From contig NZ_JAPCZF010000010.1 in the NCBI RefSeq assembly GCF_025938095.1, positions 62,001 through 126,000 on the forward strand: 64,000 nucleotides of DNA, in the 5' to 3' direction. The notes beneath the pieces were generated by a model. The model was not told the origin of the DNA and searched no databases. It was given only the letters and a program-made list of their open reading frames with translations. The translations under genes and the position numbers were made by a program. The first letter of the stretch is position 1. Each line of letters opens with the position of its first letter. Of the stretch, positions 15,750 to 25,372 are shown piece by piece. This DNA is from Novosphingobium sp. JCM 18896. Lineage in GTDB: Bacteria; Pseudomonadota; Alphaproteobacteria; Sphingomonadales; Sphingomonadaceae.

Positions 15750-17478
15750 ACCGGTCCAGTTCAGTCCGCGTTTCCCGACGCCGATCGACGACAACCCGGG
15801 CGAGTGCTCGGTGCCGCGGGGCGGGGGATGGAGGCCTGGCGCCCGCTGGGCGCGGCAAGACGGACTATCACGCAGACCTTCTCAGGCAGAGCTCGACGCA
15901 CTGCCGGCGCACCAGCGCCCATCGATGCGCGAGATGGGCCGCCGCAGCGAGCACGCCGACCATCCATTCCGGGCGATGCCTCCCGACGAGGGGGGCGGGC
16001 AGATCGTTGCCTTCGGTGCGCCTGTCGCGATTGTGCTCGCGCGGCGGCCGACGGTGCTCGTCATACGGACCGGCCAGCGCGACGTCGTATCGGCCGCCTG
16101 CCCACTCGCGCAGTCGCTGGGACTGACGCGCGGCATGGCCGCGGCCCATGCGCGGGCGCTTGTCGCCGACCTCGAAGTCCAAGACGCCGAGCCCGAGGCG
16201 GACATAGTCTTCCTCGACCGACTGGCGCGGCACGCGGCGCGGCAGTGGACGCCGACCGCCTGCGTCTCGGGCCCGGATGGTCTGTGGTTCGACTTGACGG
16301 GCAGCACCCACCTGTTCGGCGGTGAAGAGCGCTTCTGCCGACGGTTGCTCGCCTTTCTCGCTCGGCTCGGGTTCTCGGCGCGCATTGCGATCGCCGGCAC
16401 GCCTGGCGCTGCCCATGCGCTCGCGCGATTTGGACGCGAGATAATCACCCTCCTCGAGCCGGGACGTGAGGCCGAGGCGATCGCCGAGCTGCCGCTCACC
16501 GCGCTGCGGCTCGAACCTGGCGCGCTGCAATCCGCGGCGAGGTTCGGCCTCGAACGCGTGGCCGACCTCTATCCAATGCCGCGCGGACCGTTGGCGCGGC
16601 GCCTAGGGCTCAAGACGGTGGAGCGCTTAGACCAGGCGCGCGGCAGTCTTGCCGAGCCGATCGTGCCGGTCGTACCGCGCGACGCGCCGCAGGTGGGTCG
16701 CCAGCTGCTCGAGCCGGTTGGCACGCCCGAGAGCATTGCGCAAGTCATCGGCGACCTAGTCGCCGATCTCGTCGCAGCGCTACGCACGCAAGGCCTCGGC
16801 GCGCGCACGGTCCTGCTTACTTGCGAACGAGTGGATGGCGAGGCACAGCGGCTCGTCGTGGGCGCATCGCGGGCGACGCGCGACGAACAGCACCTGATGC
16901 GCATGTTCGCGCTCAAGATGGGCGAGCTCGATCCTGGCCTCGGCATCGAGACGATGGGGCTCGCCGCGCCGCACTGTGAGCCGCTCGGCGCGCAGGCCGT
17001 GGGCGCGCTGCTCGAGGCTCGCGGGCAAAGGAGGGACATCGCTTCTCTGGTCGATCAGCTCACGGCGCGCGTGGGATCATCGGCGCTGTTTCGGATCTCG
17101 TCGGAAGAGAGCGACGTTCCCGAACGCGCTGCGCGGCGCATAGCGCCGTTGGATCTGGCCAAAGGCTGGCCGCAGTGGAAGCGGCCGGCGCGTTTGTTGA
17201 GGCGTCCCGAGGCGCTGTCCAACGTGCTTGCGCTCATGCCCGATCATCCGCCGCGCCGGTTCACATGGCGGCGCCAGGACTATCGCGTGGTCGCCGGCGA
17301 CGGCCCCGAGCGCATCCACGGCGAATGGTGGCGCAATGATCGGGAAATGTGGGCGGTGCGCGACTACTTCCGGGTCGAGGCCGAAGGAGGGCTGAGGTTC
17401 TGGGTCTTCCGCCGCGGCGACGCGGTCGAAGAGTCGACCGGCGATCTTTCCTGGTACATGCACGGGGTCTTCGGTTGA
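15649..17478 (+). CDS. imuB: ImuB, inactive Y-family polymerase of the SOS mutasome
   Basis: A 609-aa DinB/UmuC-like protein. Residues 1-40 give [19 protein letters not shown], then an insertion, then the palm and finger region ([20 protein letters not shown] near 220). In this family the catalytic acidic residues are missing; the protein works as a beta-clamp-binding hub that brings in DnaE2. I chose the ATG at 15649, inside imuA, because the family N-terminus begins there. Its TGA shares the A with the dnaE2 ATG, showing translational coupling. Confidence 0.92.
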   Translation: MHRVASLFLPHLEIERHRRARRSRRNERSLTPLEPVQFSPRFPTPIDDNPGECSVPRGGGWRPGARWARQDGLSRRPSQAELDALPAHQRPSMREMGRRSEHADHPFRAMPPDEGGGQIVAFGAPVAIVLARRPTVLVIRTGQRDVVSAACPLAQSLGLTRGMAAAHARALVADLEVQDAEPEADIVFLDRLARHAARQWTPTACVSGPDGLWFDLTGSTHLFGGEERFCRRLLAFLARLGFSARIAIAGTPGAAHALARFGREIITLLEPGREAEAIAELPLTALRLEPGALQSAARFGLERVADLYPMPRGPLARRLGLKTVERLDQARGSLAEPIVPVVPRDAPQVGRQLLEPVGTPESIAQVIGDLVADLVAALRTQGLGARTVLLTCERVDGEAQRLVVGASRATRDEQHLMRMFALKMGELDPGLGIETMGLAAPHCEPLGAQAVGALLEARGQRRDIASLVDQLTARVGSSALFRISSEESDVPERAARRIAPLDLAKGWPQWKRPARLLRRPEALSNVLALMPDHPPRRFTWRRQDYRVVAGDGPERIHGEWWRNDREMWAVRDYFRVEAEGGLRFWVFRRGDAVEESTGDLSWYMHGVFG

Positions 17479-20400
17479 TGGCGACCTATGTCGAACTCCA
17501 GGTCGCAAGCCACTTCTCGTTTCTGCGCGGCGCCTCCTCGCCCGAGGAGCTATTCGCTGCCGCGGCCCTGCTCGGCCATTCCGCGCTGGGGCTCAGCGAC
17601 TGGAGCACGGTCGCCGGAATCGTGCGCGGGTGGGACGGACAGAAGGCCACGGGCGTGCGCATGATCCCCGGTGCGCGCGTCGATCTAACCGATGGGCGGG
17701 CGCTGCTTCTGTATCCGCAAAACCGGGCGGCCTGGTCGCGGCTCACGCGGCTGCTGTCACTTGGCAAGGGGCGCGGCGGCAAAGGACGCTGCATTCTCGG
17801 TTGGCCCGACGTCTCAGCCCACGCCGAGGACATGGTGGCTATTCTCGTGCCGGATATGCCTGACGCGGCGGTCGAGGCGCAATTGTGCGATCTGGTCTTA
17901 GTTTTCGGGCGGCGAGGCTATCTGGCACTTAGTCTGCGGCGGCGCCCCGACGACGGCGAGCGCCTCTATCGGCTCGACGCCCTCGCACGCGCCGCCGGGG
18001 TGCGCAGCGTCGCGACCGGCGACGTGCTCTATCACAGCGCGGAGCGACGCCCGCTGCAGGACGTGGTCAGCGCTATCCGGGAGAAATGTACGATCGATGC
18101 GCTCGGTTTTCGCCGGGAGCGCTTCCTCGATCGCGACCTTAAGTCGCCCGCAGAAATGGAGCGACGCTTCGCCGCCTATCCTGACGCGATCCAAGCGAGC
18201 GCTGATATCGCGCGGCAATGCACTTTCGACCTCGGCGAGATCCAGTATCAGTACCCCTACGAGCAGGTCATGGAAGGTCGCAGCGCGCAGCAGGCACTCG
18301 CCATGCTGACCGAGGAAGCGGCGCGAGATCGGTTCGGCGACGCCGTGCCGGCCCGCTACCGCCAGCAGATCGATCACGAACTCGGCCTTATCGAGCAGCT
18401 TGGCTACGCGCCCTATTTCCTGACCGTCAACGCGATCGTCGCCGAGAGTCGTAGGCGCGGGATCCTCTGTCAGGGGCGCGGCTCGGCCGCGAACAGCTGT
18501 GTGTGCTACCTCCTCGGGATCACGTCGATCGATCCGATCCAACATGAGCTCCTGTTCGAGCGCTTCGTTTCGGGCGAACGGCGCGAACCGCCGGACATCG
18601 ACGTCGATTTCGAGCATGAGCGCCGCGAGGAAATCATCCAGTGGATCTACGAGACCTACGGTCGCGACCGCTCGGCGCTGACCGCCGTTGTCACCCGCTA
18701 CCGTACGCGCGGCGCCGTGGCCGAAGTCGGCAAGGCGCTTGGCCTGCCGCGCGATCTCACCAAGATGCTGACGGGTCTTGTCTGGGGCTGGTCGATGGAC
18801 GGCATTGCCCAGGAACAGATCGAAAGCCTCAATCTCAACGCGCAAGACCACCGTCTCAAGCTGACACTGGAACTTGCGCGCCAGCTGATCGGCACGCCGC
18901 GGCACCTCTCCCAACATCCGGGCGGTTTCGTGCTCACGCAGGAGCGCCTCGACGATCTCGTGCCGATCGAGCCGGCGCGCATGGTCGACCGCCAGATCAT
19001 CGAGTGGGACAAGGACGATATCGACGCGCTCAAGTTCATGAAAGTCGATGTCCTGGGGCTCGGCATGCTCGGCTGCATGAACCGCGCCTTCAATCTCCTC
19101 GAGCAGGAGAAGGGTATCAAGGTCACAATGGCGGACCTCCAGGACGACGATCCCGCGGTCTACGCGATGATCCAGAAAGCTGACACGCTCGGCGTCTTCC
19201 AGATCGAGAGCCGCGCACAGATGTCGATGCTCCCGCGCATGAAGCCGCGAGAATTCTACGATCTCGTCATCGAGGTGGCGATCGTGCGGCCCGGCCCGAT
19301 CCAGGGCGACATGGTTCATCCCTACCTTCGGCGACGCGAAGGCAAGGAGAAGCCCGAGTATCCCAAGCCCGAACTGCGCGCCGTGCTCGAAAAGACGCTC
19401 GGCGTGCCGCTCTTCCAGGAGCAGGCGATGAAGGTCGCAATCGTCGGCGCGGGCTTCACGCCGGTCGAGGCGGACCAGCTGCGCAGGGCGATGGCTACTT
19501 TCAAGCTCACGGGCGGCGTCAGTCACTTCTACGACAAGCTCGTGGGCGGCATGATTCAGCGTGGCTATCCCAAGGACTTCGCCGAGCGTACCTTCAAGCA
19601 GATCGAGGGCTTTGGCTCCTACGGCTTCCCCGAGAGCCACGCGGCGTCCTTCGCTAAGATCGCCTATGCGTCTTGCTGGATGAAGCACCACCATCCTGAC
19701 GTATTCTGCGCCGCGCTGCTTAACGCCCAGCCCATGGGGTTCTACGCGCCGGCTCAGATCGTTCGCGATGCGCGCGAGCACGGTGTTGAGGTGCGCCCGG
19801 TCTCGATCAATCACAGCCACTGGGATTGCACGCTCGAAGAGACGAATGGTCGCTATCTCGCCGTGCGTCTGGGCTTGCGACAGGTGAGGGGACTCGCCAA
19901 CATTCACGGTGCCGCCATCGTGGCAGCGCGGGGGCCAGCGGCCTACGAAACAGTCGAAGAGGTCTGGCGGCGGGCCGGCGTCCCAACCGCGGCGATCGAG
20001 CGGCTTGCCGAGGCCGATGCGTTTCATTGCCTGTCAGAGGATCGGCGCCAGGGCCTGTGGAAGGTCAAAGGCTTGGGTGAGGCGCCGCTGCCCCTATTTG
20101 CCGCCGCCGATGCACGCGCCGAGCACGGACGAGGCTGGTTCTCGCCCGAGGGACGTGAGCCGCCCGTCAATCTCAAACCACTCACAGCCGGCCGCGAAGT
20201 GGTCGAGGACTATCGCTCGCTGCAACTGTCGCTGCGCGGCCATCCGTTGCAATTCCTGCGCTCCGAACTCGACCACCAGCGGATTGTGCGATGCGCGGAC
20301 CTGGCCACGATCCGTGATGGCCGCAACGTCGAGGTCGCCGGCGTCATTCTCGTGCGCCAGCGGCCGGGATCCGCGAAAGGCGTACTTTTCGTCACGATCG

Positions 20401-20750
20401 AGGACGAGACCGGCTGCGCGCAGGGCATCCTTTGGCCCAAGAAGTTCGAGATTTACCGGCGCCAGATCATGTCTGCCTCCATGATCGCAATGAGAGGACG
20501 ACTGCAACGAGAAGGCGAGGTTACTCACGTCATCTGTGACCGCATCGTCGACCATGACGCCATGCTCCGCTCGATTGGCCGCATGGACTTCTCGGTTATG
20601 CCGGGGAGGGGGGACGGCGCGACGAATGGCGGTGGGCCAGATCCGCGCGATCCTGCCTTCCCGCGCGGCCGGACGCTGGCTGCGCCGTCCTTCAGGGCGG
20701 TGGACGAGCAGGACGAGATTGTCCGCATTCGCAGCCATGACTTCCACTGA
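17478..20750 (+). CDS. dnaE2: DnaE2, error-prone DNA polymerase III alpha
   Basis: A 1090-aa C-family polymerase. Residues 1-220 are the PHP domain ([20 protein letters not shown]). The palm motif [17 protein letters not shown] carries catalytic aspartates. [16 protein letters not shown] and [15 protein letters not shown] are conserved polymerase blocks, and the C-terminal part has an OB fold ([20 protein letters not shown]). It copies damaged DNA after SOS induction. The start at 17478 overlaps the imuB stop. The C-terminal end overlaps a 90-aa gene by 14 bases. Confidence 0.95.
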   Translation: MATYVELQVASHFSFLRGASSPEELFAAAALLGHSALGLSDWSTVAGIVRGWDGQKATGVRMIPGARVDLTDGRALLLYPQNRAAWSRLTRLLSLGKGRGGKGRCILGWPDVSAHAEDMVAILVPDMPDAAVEAQLCDLVLVFGRRGYLALSLRRRPDDGERLYRLDALARAAGVRSVATGDVLYHSAERRPLQDVVSAIREKCTIDALGFRRERFLDRDLKSPAEMERRFAAYPDAIQASADIARQCTFDLGEIQYQYPYEQVMEGRSAQQALAMLTEEAARDRFGDAVPARYRQQIDHELGLIEQLGYAPYFLTVNAIVAESRRRGILCQGRGSAANSCVCYLLGITSIDPIQHELLFERFVSGERREPPDIDVDFEHERREEIIQWIYETYGRDRSALTAVVTRYRTRGAVAEVGKALGLPRDLTKMLTGLVWGWSMDGIAQEQIESLNLNAQDHRLKLTLELARQLIGTPRHLSQHPGGFVLTQERLDDLVPIEPARMVDRQIIEWDKDDIDALKFMKVDVLGLGMLGCMNRAFNLLEQEKGIKVTMADLQDDDPAVYAMIQKADTLGVFQIESRAQMSMLPRMKPREFYDLVIEVAIVRPGPIQGDMVHPYLRRREGKEKPEYPKPELRAVLEKTLGVPLFQEQAMKVAIVGAGFTPVEADQLRRAMATFKLTGGVSHFYDKLVGGMIQRGYPKDFAERTFKQIEGFGSYGFPESHAASFAKIAYASCWMKHHHPDVFCAALLNAQPMGFYAPAQIVRDAREHGVEVRPVSINHSHWDCTLEETNGRYLAVRLGLRQVRGLANIHGAAIVAARGPAAYETVEEVWRRAGVPTAAIERLAEADAFHCLSEDRRQGLWKVKGLGEAPLPLFAAADARAEHGRGWFSPEGREPPVNLKPLTAGREVVEDYRSLQLSLRGHPLQFLRSELDHQRIVRCADLATIRDGRNVEVAGVILVRQRPGSAKGVLFVTIEDETGCAQGILWPKKFEIYRRQIMSASMIAMRGRLQREGEVTHVICDRIVDHDAMLRSIGRMDFSVMPGRGDGATNGGGPDPRDPAFPRGRTLAAPSFRAVDEQDEIVRIRSHDFH

Positions 20751-21009
20751 TGCCAGGGCGCGCGTCAACGGGACAATCGAGCGCGCACTCAATGTCCTGA
20801 GAGAAGCGGCGGCGGAGAAGGGCACAGTTCAGACGCGCGGCGTCGCGCTCGCGCTCTGGGTGCTGCGCGGCCGCTGCCCGGACGACTGGCTGGTCTCCTT
20901 TTGGGAGGCGGCGGGGTCTGAGCACGACATTGGCCGCAGCCAAGGGCTGCACGCAGCTTACAACGGGATCGTGCGCCAAGTGCGCATGCAAGGCGGTCTA
21001 GACCGGTAG
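20737..21009 (+). CDS. Unknown 90-aa protein coupled to dnaE2
   Basis: A small, mostly helical protein with no family I recognise ([40 protein letters not shown]). The ATG lies inside the dnaE2 end, so it would be translated from the SOS operon transcript. A strong hairpin follows 71 bases later, so it is the last gene of the operon if real. Codon use resembles neighbours. Function unknown. Confidence 0.6.
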   Translation: MTSTDARARVNGTIERALNVLREAAAEKGTVQTRGVALALWVLRGRCPDDWLVSFWEAAGSEHDIGRSQGLHAAYNGIVRQVRMQGGLDR

Positions 21010-21447
21010 TCGTCGTTCGCTTGGTGCCATCGGCGCGCGGATCGACAAGGATAGCGGAGTGAAGTGGTTCAGCTACCCAATGGGACCAGGGGCTAGGTCG
21101 TCCCCGGTCCCAAAGGTTATAGGAACTGATCTCAGGCGTAGATCAGTGTGGGTAAGAACGACGTTCGGCGTGGCTTATTAAGCTTGTGTTGACCATAAAA
21201 ATGCCGACCCGGACTCGGTCCCCTGACATGGCTAGCGCAGCGCCAGCTCAGGCTTTGGCCAATCCTTTCGGGAGCTGGACGAGATGCCGCCGATGGCCTT
21301 TGTTCCAATTATGTTCTAGATCGACGGGATCGCCGAGTCGCCAAGCGAAACAGACGATATGGGCGGGACGATTAGTCGCGAAAGCATCATCGCCGGCGAG
21401 GTGCTGGGTTCACGCAAGGCAATCGTTACAGAACGTTGGAGACCGGA
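21010..21447. other. Intergenic region after the SOS operon
   Basis: It holds the operon terminator at 21081-21112 and then about 330 bases without a supportable gene before the 123-aa gene. No named promoter seen. Confidence 0.5.
21081..21112 (+). terminator. Hairpin terminator of the imuA-imuB-dnaE2 operon
   Basis: Arms TGGGACC-A-GGGG and CCCC-GGTCCCA pair perfectly apart from one bulged A, with a 9-base loop. It follows the last gene of the SOS operon. Confidence 0.7.
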
Positions 21448-21819
21448 ATGGCAAAGGACCTTGAAGTGCCAATGGAGCTGTTCAGCTCCATTCCCGAGGA
21501 TGCCGACGAATTTACCAAGCGATACATGCGCGCCCACACCGTAATCCAATCGGCGTTCTTCTCGCTGGGCGATCTAGATGTGTCGCCAGGCGAAGCTACG
21601 CTGGGCTACGCCGAACTCGAGAACATTCTTTGCATGGCCCAGGCCATGCTGATCGCCGGCGATGATTGCCTCAAGACCAAACGCGACGTGCGCTTGCGCG
21701 CTGAGGAGCATGCCAAGATCGTCCGCAGCGCCGCCGAGATGCTGAAAGAGGCGGGCGATCGTCAGGCGATCGACCTGCTCGACATGATGCGCCTGCGCAA
21801 ATCCAGCCCCACGAATTGA
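21448..21819 (+). CDS. Hypothetical 123-aa helical protein
   Basis: I do not recognise a family. The protein is acidic and helical (EDADEFTKRYMRAHTVIQSA, then LGYAELENILCMAQAMLIAG, then HAKIVRSAAEMLKEAGDRQA). The ATG at 21448 was chosen over an upstream GTG-type start at 21436. The next gene begins 6 bases after its stop, so the two look like an operon. Confidence 0.6.
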   Translation: MAKDLEVPMELFSSIPEDADEFTKRYMRAHTVIQSAFFSLGDLDVSPGEATLGYAELENILCMAQAMLIAGDDCLKTKRDVRLRAEEHAKIVRSAAEMLKEAGDRQAIDLLDMMRLRKSSPTN

Positions 21820-21825
21820 AGCACA

Positions 21826-22152
21826 ATGGACTATTCTGATTTTGACGACGAGATCGCGGCGGTCGCTGCGGCGCAGGTGATCCGTATGGTCGATGCAGGC
21901 GCGGTTCCTGGGTCTGACGGGCGCAGTCCCGATGCCGTGATGGAAGGGATAATCCTCGGCTTGGCGATGGTCATCGAGCAGGCCCCCCAATGCCGCACTA
22001 AGCGAGGGCTCCGACACATCAGTGGGGGATATGGCAGGCTACTCGTCCAGCGTGCCCAGCAGTTCCGTGCCGCGTTCGAGCAGACCGGCGTTCATCCGAT
22101 CATGCACATGCACGAGGATGAAGCCGGGCGAGGATCCTCAAGGCTGAACTGA
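21826..22152 (+). CDS. Hypothetical 108-aa protein
   Basis: No family recognised. The N-terminal half is helical (DDEIAAVAAAQVIRMVDAGA, EGIILGLAMVIEQAPQ). The C-terminus is His/Glu rich (HPIMHMHEDEAG). It follows the 123-aa gene by 6 bases and is followed by a strong hairpin, marking the end of a two-gene unit. Confidence 0.55.
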   Translation: MDYSDFDDEIAAVAAAQVIRMVDAGAVPGSDGRSPDAVMEGIILGLAMVIEQAPQCRTKRGLRHISGGYGRLLVQRAQQFRAAFEQTGVHPIMHMHEDEAGRGSSRLN

Positions 22153-22171
22153 TCCCCGCGAACAAAAAGAA

Positions 22172-22203
22172 GGCCGCCGCGGGCGGGGAACTGCGGCGGC
22201 CTA
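22172..22203. terminator. Hairpin terminator between convergent units
   Basis: Ten-base perfect arms (AGGCCGCCGC and GCGGCGGCCT) with a 12-base loop, 20 bases after the rightward two-gene unit. It could serve both strands, since a leftward operon ends at 22290. Confidence 0.7.
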
Positions 22204-22289
22204 GCCAATCGATTCAGGCTCTTTACGTCCAGAAAAGCTACTCGGCGCCGTTCTTGGCGTAATAGCTGTCGCGTCCGCTTTGGCAGCAT

Positions 22290-22541
22290 TCAGCGCTGTT
22301 CGTGATGGCGCAGACCAATCGTGCTTTGCTCACTATTCACTTGCCCGGCCGCGGCGAGGGGGCCGTTGATGAACCTGCGCCACTGCGTGAAGAAGTTTTC
22401 GTCGTCTGGCCCGTCTGCAGGTTCGCGCAGGGCGCTTTCGACATCGTCCATTTGCGGCGCCTCCATCTTGCCTTTTGGTTCAGCACCTTCCGCGAGCGGC
22501 AATGTTCCGAAACTTATGCCGCAATCGGCCTGGTCGCCCAC
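22290..22541 (-). CDS. Hypothetical 83-aa acidic protein
   Basis: A possible third gene of a leftward operon behind the DUF3606 gene. It starts with GTG at 22541 and is acidic in the middle (MEAPQMDDVESALREPADGP). No family recognised and no strong RBS, so the exact start and even coding status are uncertain. Confidence 0.4.
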   Translation of the reverse strand: MGDQADCGISFGTLPLAEGAEPKGKMEAPQMDDVESALREPADGPDDENFFTQWRRFINGPLAAAGQVNSEQSTIGLRHHEQR

Positions 22542-22563
22542 GTAGTCGCCGATCGCCGCCTCG

Positions 22564-22692
22564 CTACTGCCCTGGTGCGTTTTCTTGGGGCGGCTTTACG
22601 TTCTCTGGAAGCGCATCGCGATCACCTTCTGCTGGCGCCTGGGCGGGGGCGGGCTTTGGCTTTTCGCTCTCGTTCGGCGTCTCCGTCTCCAT
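22564..22692 (-). CDS. Hypothetical 42-aa Pro/Glu-rich peptide
   Basis: A short frame beginning METETPNESEKPKPAPAQAP, starting 2 bases after the DUF3606 stop codon. The tight spacing suggests translational coupling. Low complexity makes the function unreadable. Such small charged peptides often follow DUF3606 genes in stress operons, but that is inference. Confidence 0.4.
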   Translation of the reverse strand: METETPNESEKPKPAPAQAPAEGDRDALPENVKPPQENAPGQ

Positions 22693-22694
22693 GG

Positions 22695-22877
22695 TCACGC
22701 CTTCAACGCCTGCACCGCTTCATCGAGCTTTTCGCGGCTGTTGCCATGCTGCTCGATCAGGCGCTCCGCCTGCTCCATGGAAATTCCATGTTTGTCGGCG
22801 AAATGACGAACCTCGTATTCCTCGCCGCCTGCTACAAACTGTCGGTCACGGCCCTGCTTGGTCTTGTCGTCAGACAT
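22695..22877 (-). CDS. DUF3606 domain protein
   Basis: A 60-aa protein matching DUF3606 (FVAGGEEYEVRHFADKHGIS, then MEQAERLIEQHGNSREKLDE). The family is small, helical and often stress induced; its biochemistry is unknown. The ATG at 22877 has AGGAGAG upstream. A GGAAC-N17-GTT element at 22901-22925 on the same strand fits EcfG control. Confidence 0.85.
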   Translation of the reverse strand: MSDDKTKQGRDRQFVAGGEEYEVRHFADKHGISMEQAERLIEQHGNSREKLDEAVQALKA

Positions 22878-22900
22878 GTTGATCTCTCCTTTGATCAATC

Positions 22901-22925
22901 AACAAGTTCGCCGGGCCGGCGTTCC
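22901..22925 (-). promoter_or_regulatory. EcfG-like promoter of the DUF3606 operon
   Basis: Read leftward, GGAAC (22925-22921) is followed after 17 bases by GTT (22903-22901). This is close to GGAAC-N16/17-CGTT and lies at a sensible distance from the DUF3606 start. It is a weaker match than the one at 12578. Confidence 0.5.
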
Positions 22926-22984
22926 GCTCAAAAGGTGAATTGAATCGTTGACTCGATGAATGGCGAGAACCGACCCTCGCTGGC

Positions 22985-23661
22985 ATGTGCAATCGCAAGC
23001 ATCAGAGCGAGAAGGCGGTATCGTTGTGGCTCGACGCTCACGACGTACAGGGTGATATCGACTTCACCGACCGTCCGGCTCAGATCTTTCCGACGGGTAA
23101 AAAGACCGCGCGGCACGGCTTGGTCGTCAGGCGCGAGACCGCGGGCAATCGTCCGCTCATCGCCGAGTGGATGGAATGGGGTTTCCCGCACCAGGTGCCG
23201 GGCAAGCGTCCCGGTGTCATGCTCGACACTTTCGTCACGAACGCCAGGCATCTCCACTATCCGCTGTGGCGCGATACATTCGCTGACCCAGTTCACCGTT
23301 GCCTCGTGCCGTTCACGCATTTCGCAGAGCCGCATCCCGAGCGGGGCAAGGGCGACGATGGCCTGCCAAAGCAAGCCTGGTTCTGCCTTCCCAATCAGCC
23401 CGTGGGCGTCTTTGCTGGCCTATGGACCGAGACGCCCCGCGGCCGGGCCTACGCGTTCGCAACCTGTCAGCCCAACGAGATCGTGGCGCCCATCCATCCC
23501 AAAGCCATGCCGGCGATCTTGCTGCCGAGCGAATGGGAACGTGGCTGGAGGGTGACGCCAAAACGGCGAAGGCGCTCATCCGACCCTACGAGGGACCGAT
23601 GGACGTGCAGATCACGACCCCGCGGCTTTCTGACGGCGGCGCTCTCGATCTCGTGCTATAA
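22985..23661 (+). pseudogene. SRAP (YedK/HMCES-type) protein with a frameshift
   Basis: The N-terminal half is a clear SOS-response-associated peptidase family protein: catalytic Cys2 (MCNRKH), then FVTNARHLHYPLWR, RCLVPFTHFAEP and GVFAGLW, then PKAMPAILLPSEWER. This family forms a covalent link with abasic sites in single-stranded DNA. At about 23540 one base appears missing: the frame then continues in the next register as WLEGDAKTAKALIRPYEGPM and stops at 23661, which restores the usual family C-terminus. Read without correction, the frame runs to 23725 with an unrelated Arg-rich tail. It is a recent pseudogene or a sequencing error. The active-site half is intact. Confidence 0.8.
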
Positions 23662-23991
23662 GGTGACGGCACCGGCTCTGCGCCTCGGCCCCGATGGGGC
23701 CGCTCAGCGAGTGGCGGCAATTTGAAACCTCGCGCTTGCGTAGCCGAGCACCAACCAGGCATCTCGCCCCCGCAGGAAATGCTGGCGCTCTTCAGCGCTA
23801 TCGGCCTCCTTGGCCGCTCGATCACACATCACTGCCTGCTTGAAATAAAACAGAAAATGGTGGTTGTTCATGACGGCAGGAACGTCCTGAGCTGGATGTC
23901 TGTTCCTGCCTGAAGCTGTTCGCGCCGCCGCCTACGGGGCTAGGTTTTCTGCGGGCTGGCTTTGATGCTCGAGTAACTGAAAATTGTCAGA
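23662..23991. other. Intergenic region with a 9-bp inverted repeat
   Basis: No supportable gene. A 63-aa frame at 23722-23913 has no RBS and no recognisable features. GGCAGGAAC (23875-23883) and GTTCCTGCC (23902-23910) form an inverted repeat around 18 bases, of unknown role. Confidence 0.4.
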
Positions 23992-24025
23992 GACCACGGG
24001 AACGCGCCATCGCATTCCCGTGGTC
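23992..24025 (-). terminator. Hairpin terminator after mucR
   Basis: Eleven-base arms (GACCACGGGAA and TTCCCGTGGTC) with a 12-base loop lie 9 bases beyond the leftward stop codon at 24034. Confidence 0.75.
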
Positions 24026-24033
24026 GAGATTTA

Positions 24034-24678
24034 TCAGGCTTTGGTTTCCGGCTCTACCGGGGCCACTTTTGGTGCTGCGGTCTTCTTAACGGCCGCCGGC
24101 TTCGCCGCCGCTGACTTTGTCGATGGCGACTTCGTCGATTTGGCTTTCGCCGATGCGGGCTTGGCCGCTGCCTTCGCCGCGGGCTTAACGGCACTCGCCT
24201 TTGCTTCAGTCGGAGAAGCAGTCTTCGCGACGGGCGCAGTCGTCCCGGGCTTGCGCCCCAGACCGAGCTTCTTTGCCGTCTCGCGTCGAAATGCGGCATA
24301 GTTCTCAGCCACCATCGGGTAGTCGGCTTTGAGATTGTAGCGGGCGCGATACTCGGCGGGCGTGAGGCCATGCGTCGAGAGGTGCCGTTTCAGCGTCTTG
24401 TAAGGCTTGCCGTCGATCATCGAGATGATGTGATCTTTAGAGCTGAGCGATTTGCGCACACCGACGGCGGGCGTATGCTCTGCGACTACGGCAGCTTCCT
24501 CCTCGGCGGTCCCCTGCGATCCAGAAAGGGCTGATACCGCGCCGTGCATCTTCTGCAGGAACGACGGAACTTCCTCCGCCGAGGCTCGGGTGTTGGGATT
24601 TCCCAGCCACGCAATGGTGAGTTCAGTCGCGAGTTCGAGAAGATTGGCTTCACCAGTCGAGGTGGGATCATCTGCCAT
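24034..24678 (-). CDS. MucR/Ros-family regulator with histone-like tail
   Basis: A 214-aa nucleoid-associated regulator. The Ros/MucR DNA-binding core is residues about 70-140 (SSKDHIISMIDGKPYKTLKR, HLSTHGLTPAEYRARYNLKA, DYPMVAENY). The two cysteines of the classical zinc finger are not present at their usual places, whereas the histidines (RHLSTH) remain. Ros homologues that fold without zinc are known. After residue 145 comes a 65-residue Ala/Lys/Pro tail (AKAAAKPASAKAKSTKSPST) resembling histone H1-like tails. MucR proteins silence AT-rich and horizontally acquired DNA. The ATG at 24678 was preferred over an upstream start. Confidence 0.9.
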   Translation of the reverse strand: MADDPTSTGEANLLELATELTIAWLGNPNTRASAEEVPSFLQKMHGAVSALSGSQGTAEEEAAVVAEHTPAVGVRKSLSSKDHIISMIDGKPYKTLKRHLSTHGLTPAEYRARYNLKADYPMVAENYAAFRRETAKKLGLGRKPGTTAPVAKTASPTEAKASAVKPAAKAAAKPASAKAKSTKSPSTKSAAAKPAAVKKTAAPKVAPVEPETKA

Positions 24679-25148
24679 CAATTTGCCTTTCGTGATTGGT
24701 AACCGGATTGGACGAGACGCCCTAGTCCGCAAATTCTGACGAAGCTGTTACCGGTGAAATCGGGTTTCTGCCAAGCAATGAATTCACGGAAGATCACTGC
24801 GGCGCGAACGGAAAGCCCGTAAGATTCTACCCCGACCGGTGGTTTTATTTCGTTTTTTTGCCGATCGAAGGGCAGCGACAGTCGACGATGATAATCGTTC
24901 ACATCGGCGTTTTTGTATCACTTGGTGAAGGTTCGCAAATCCAGCGGTTCATTCGGTGCCAGGATGAAGAGAACGCGTCGATCGTGGCGATCCGCCTCGG
25001 ATGAGCTCTGCCAAATTTGACATGCAAGACCGAGACGCGACTTTGCGGACCGGCGGTGCAGAGTGGCTAAAGGAACACTTCGACTTCAAGCACACTCGAC
25101 CCTGCGATTTGGTCGTCGTAGCATCGCTGCGACGCAGATGGAGGCACT
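24679..25148. other. mucR upstream region
   Basis: A 470-bp stretch with no supportable gene. It is relatively AT-rich near 24840-24920 compared with its surroundings, which would suit autoregulation by MucR, since the family prefers AT-rich sites. No discrete operator identified. Confidence 0.4.
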
Positions 25149-25349
25149 GTGATTTCGCGAGACCAGGAATTGTGGGCGTGCGCGCTATGGGTGGAGAAAC
25201 AGCATGGTGAGGCGGGTCCGAGCTTCATAGGGGAGAAGATCAAACGCCTGGCGCTCGAGGGAGATTTCGAAGGCGTAGCGACCTGGCGCGCGATTGCCGA
25301 TCGCTATGACACGCTGGTTGACGGGGTAGCTGGCGCCGCTCGCCAATGA
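25149..25349 (+). CDS. Small conserved-type protein (DUF6961-like)
   Basis: A 66-aa protein (SRDQELWACALWVEKQHGEA, then GPSFIGEKIKRLALEGDFEG, then TWRAIADRYDTLVDG). The layout resembles a small family common in sphingomonads, recalled as DUF6961; function unknown. It starts with GTG behind GGAGG. Its last 66 bases recur at 25848-25913. Confidence 0.6.
   Translation: MISRDQELWACALWVEKQHGEAGPSFIGEKIKRLALEGDFEGVATWRAIADRYDTLVDGVAGAARQ
25284..25349 (+). repeat. Duplicated gene tail, copy A
   Basis: This segment, from TGGCGCGCGAT to the stop, matches 25848-25913 at 57 of 66 positions. Differences fall mainly at third codon positions, which suggests both copies evolved under coding constraint. 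Confidence 0.8.
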
Positions 25350-25372
25350 AGGGGGTGCAGACTACAACCTCG

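Noticed and set aside
17898-20027. A 709-codon open frame antisense to dnaE2
   Set aside because: It mirrors the dnaE2 gene in a high-GC genome, has no RBS and an implausible Arg/His-rich, low-hydrophobicity product. dnaE2 itself carries all catalytic motifs.
23722-23913. A 63-codon frame after the SRAP gene
   Set aside because: TTG start without RBS, no family, and it covers an inverted repeat.
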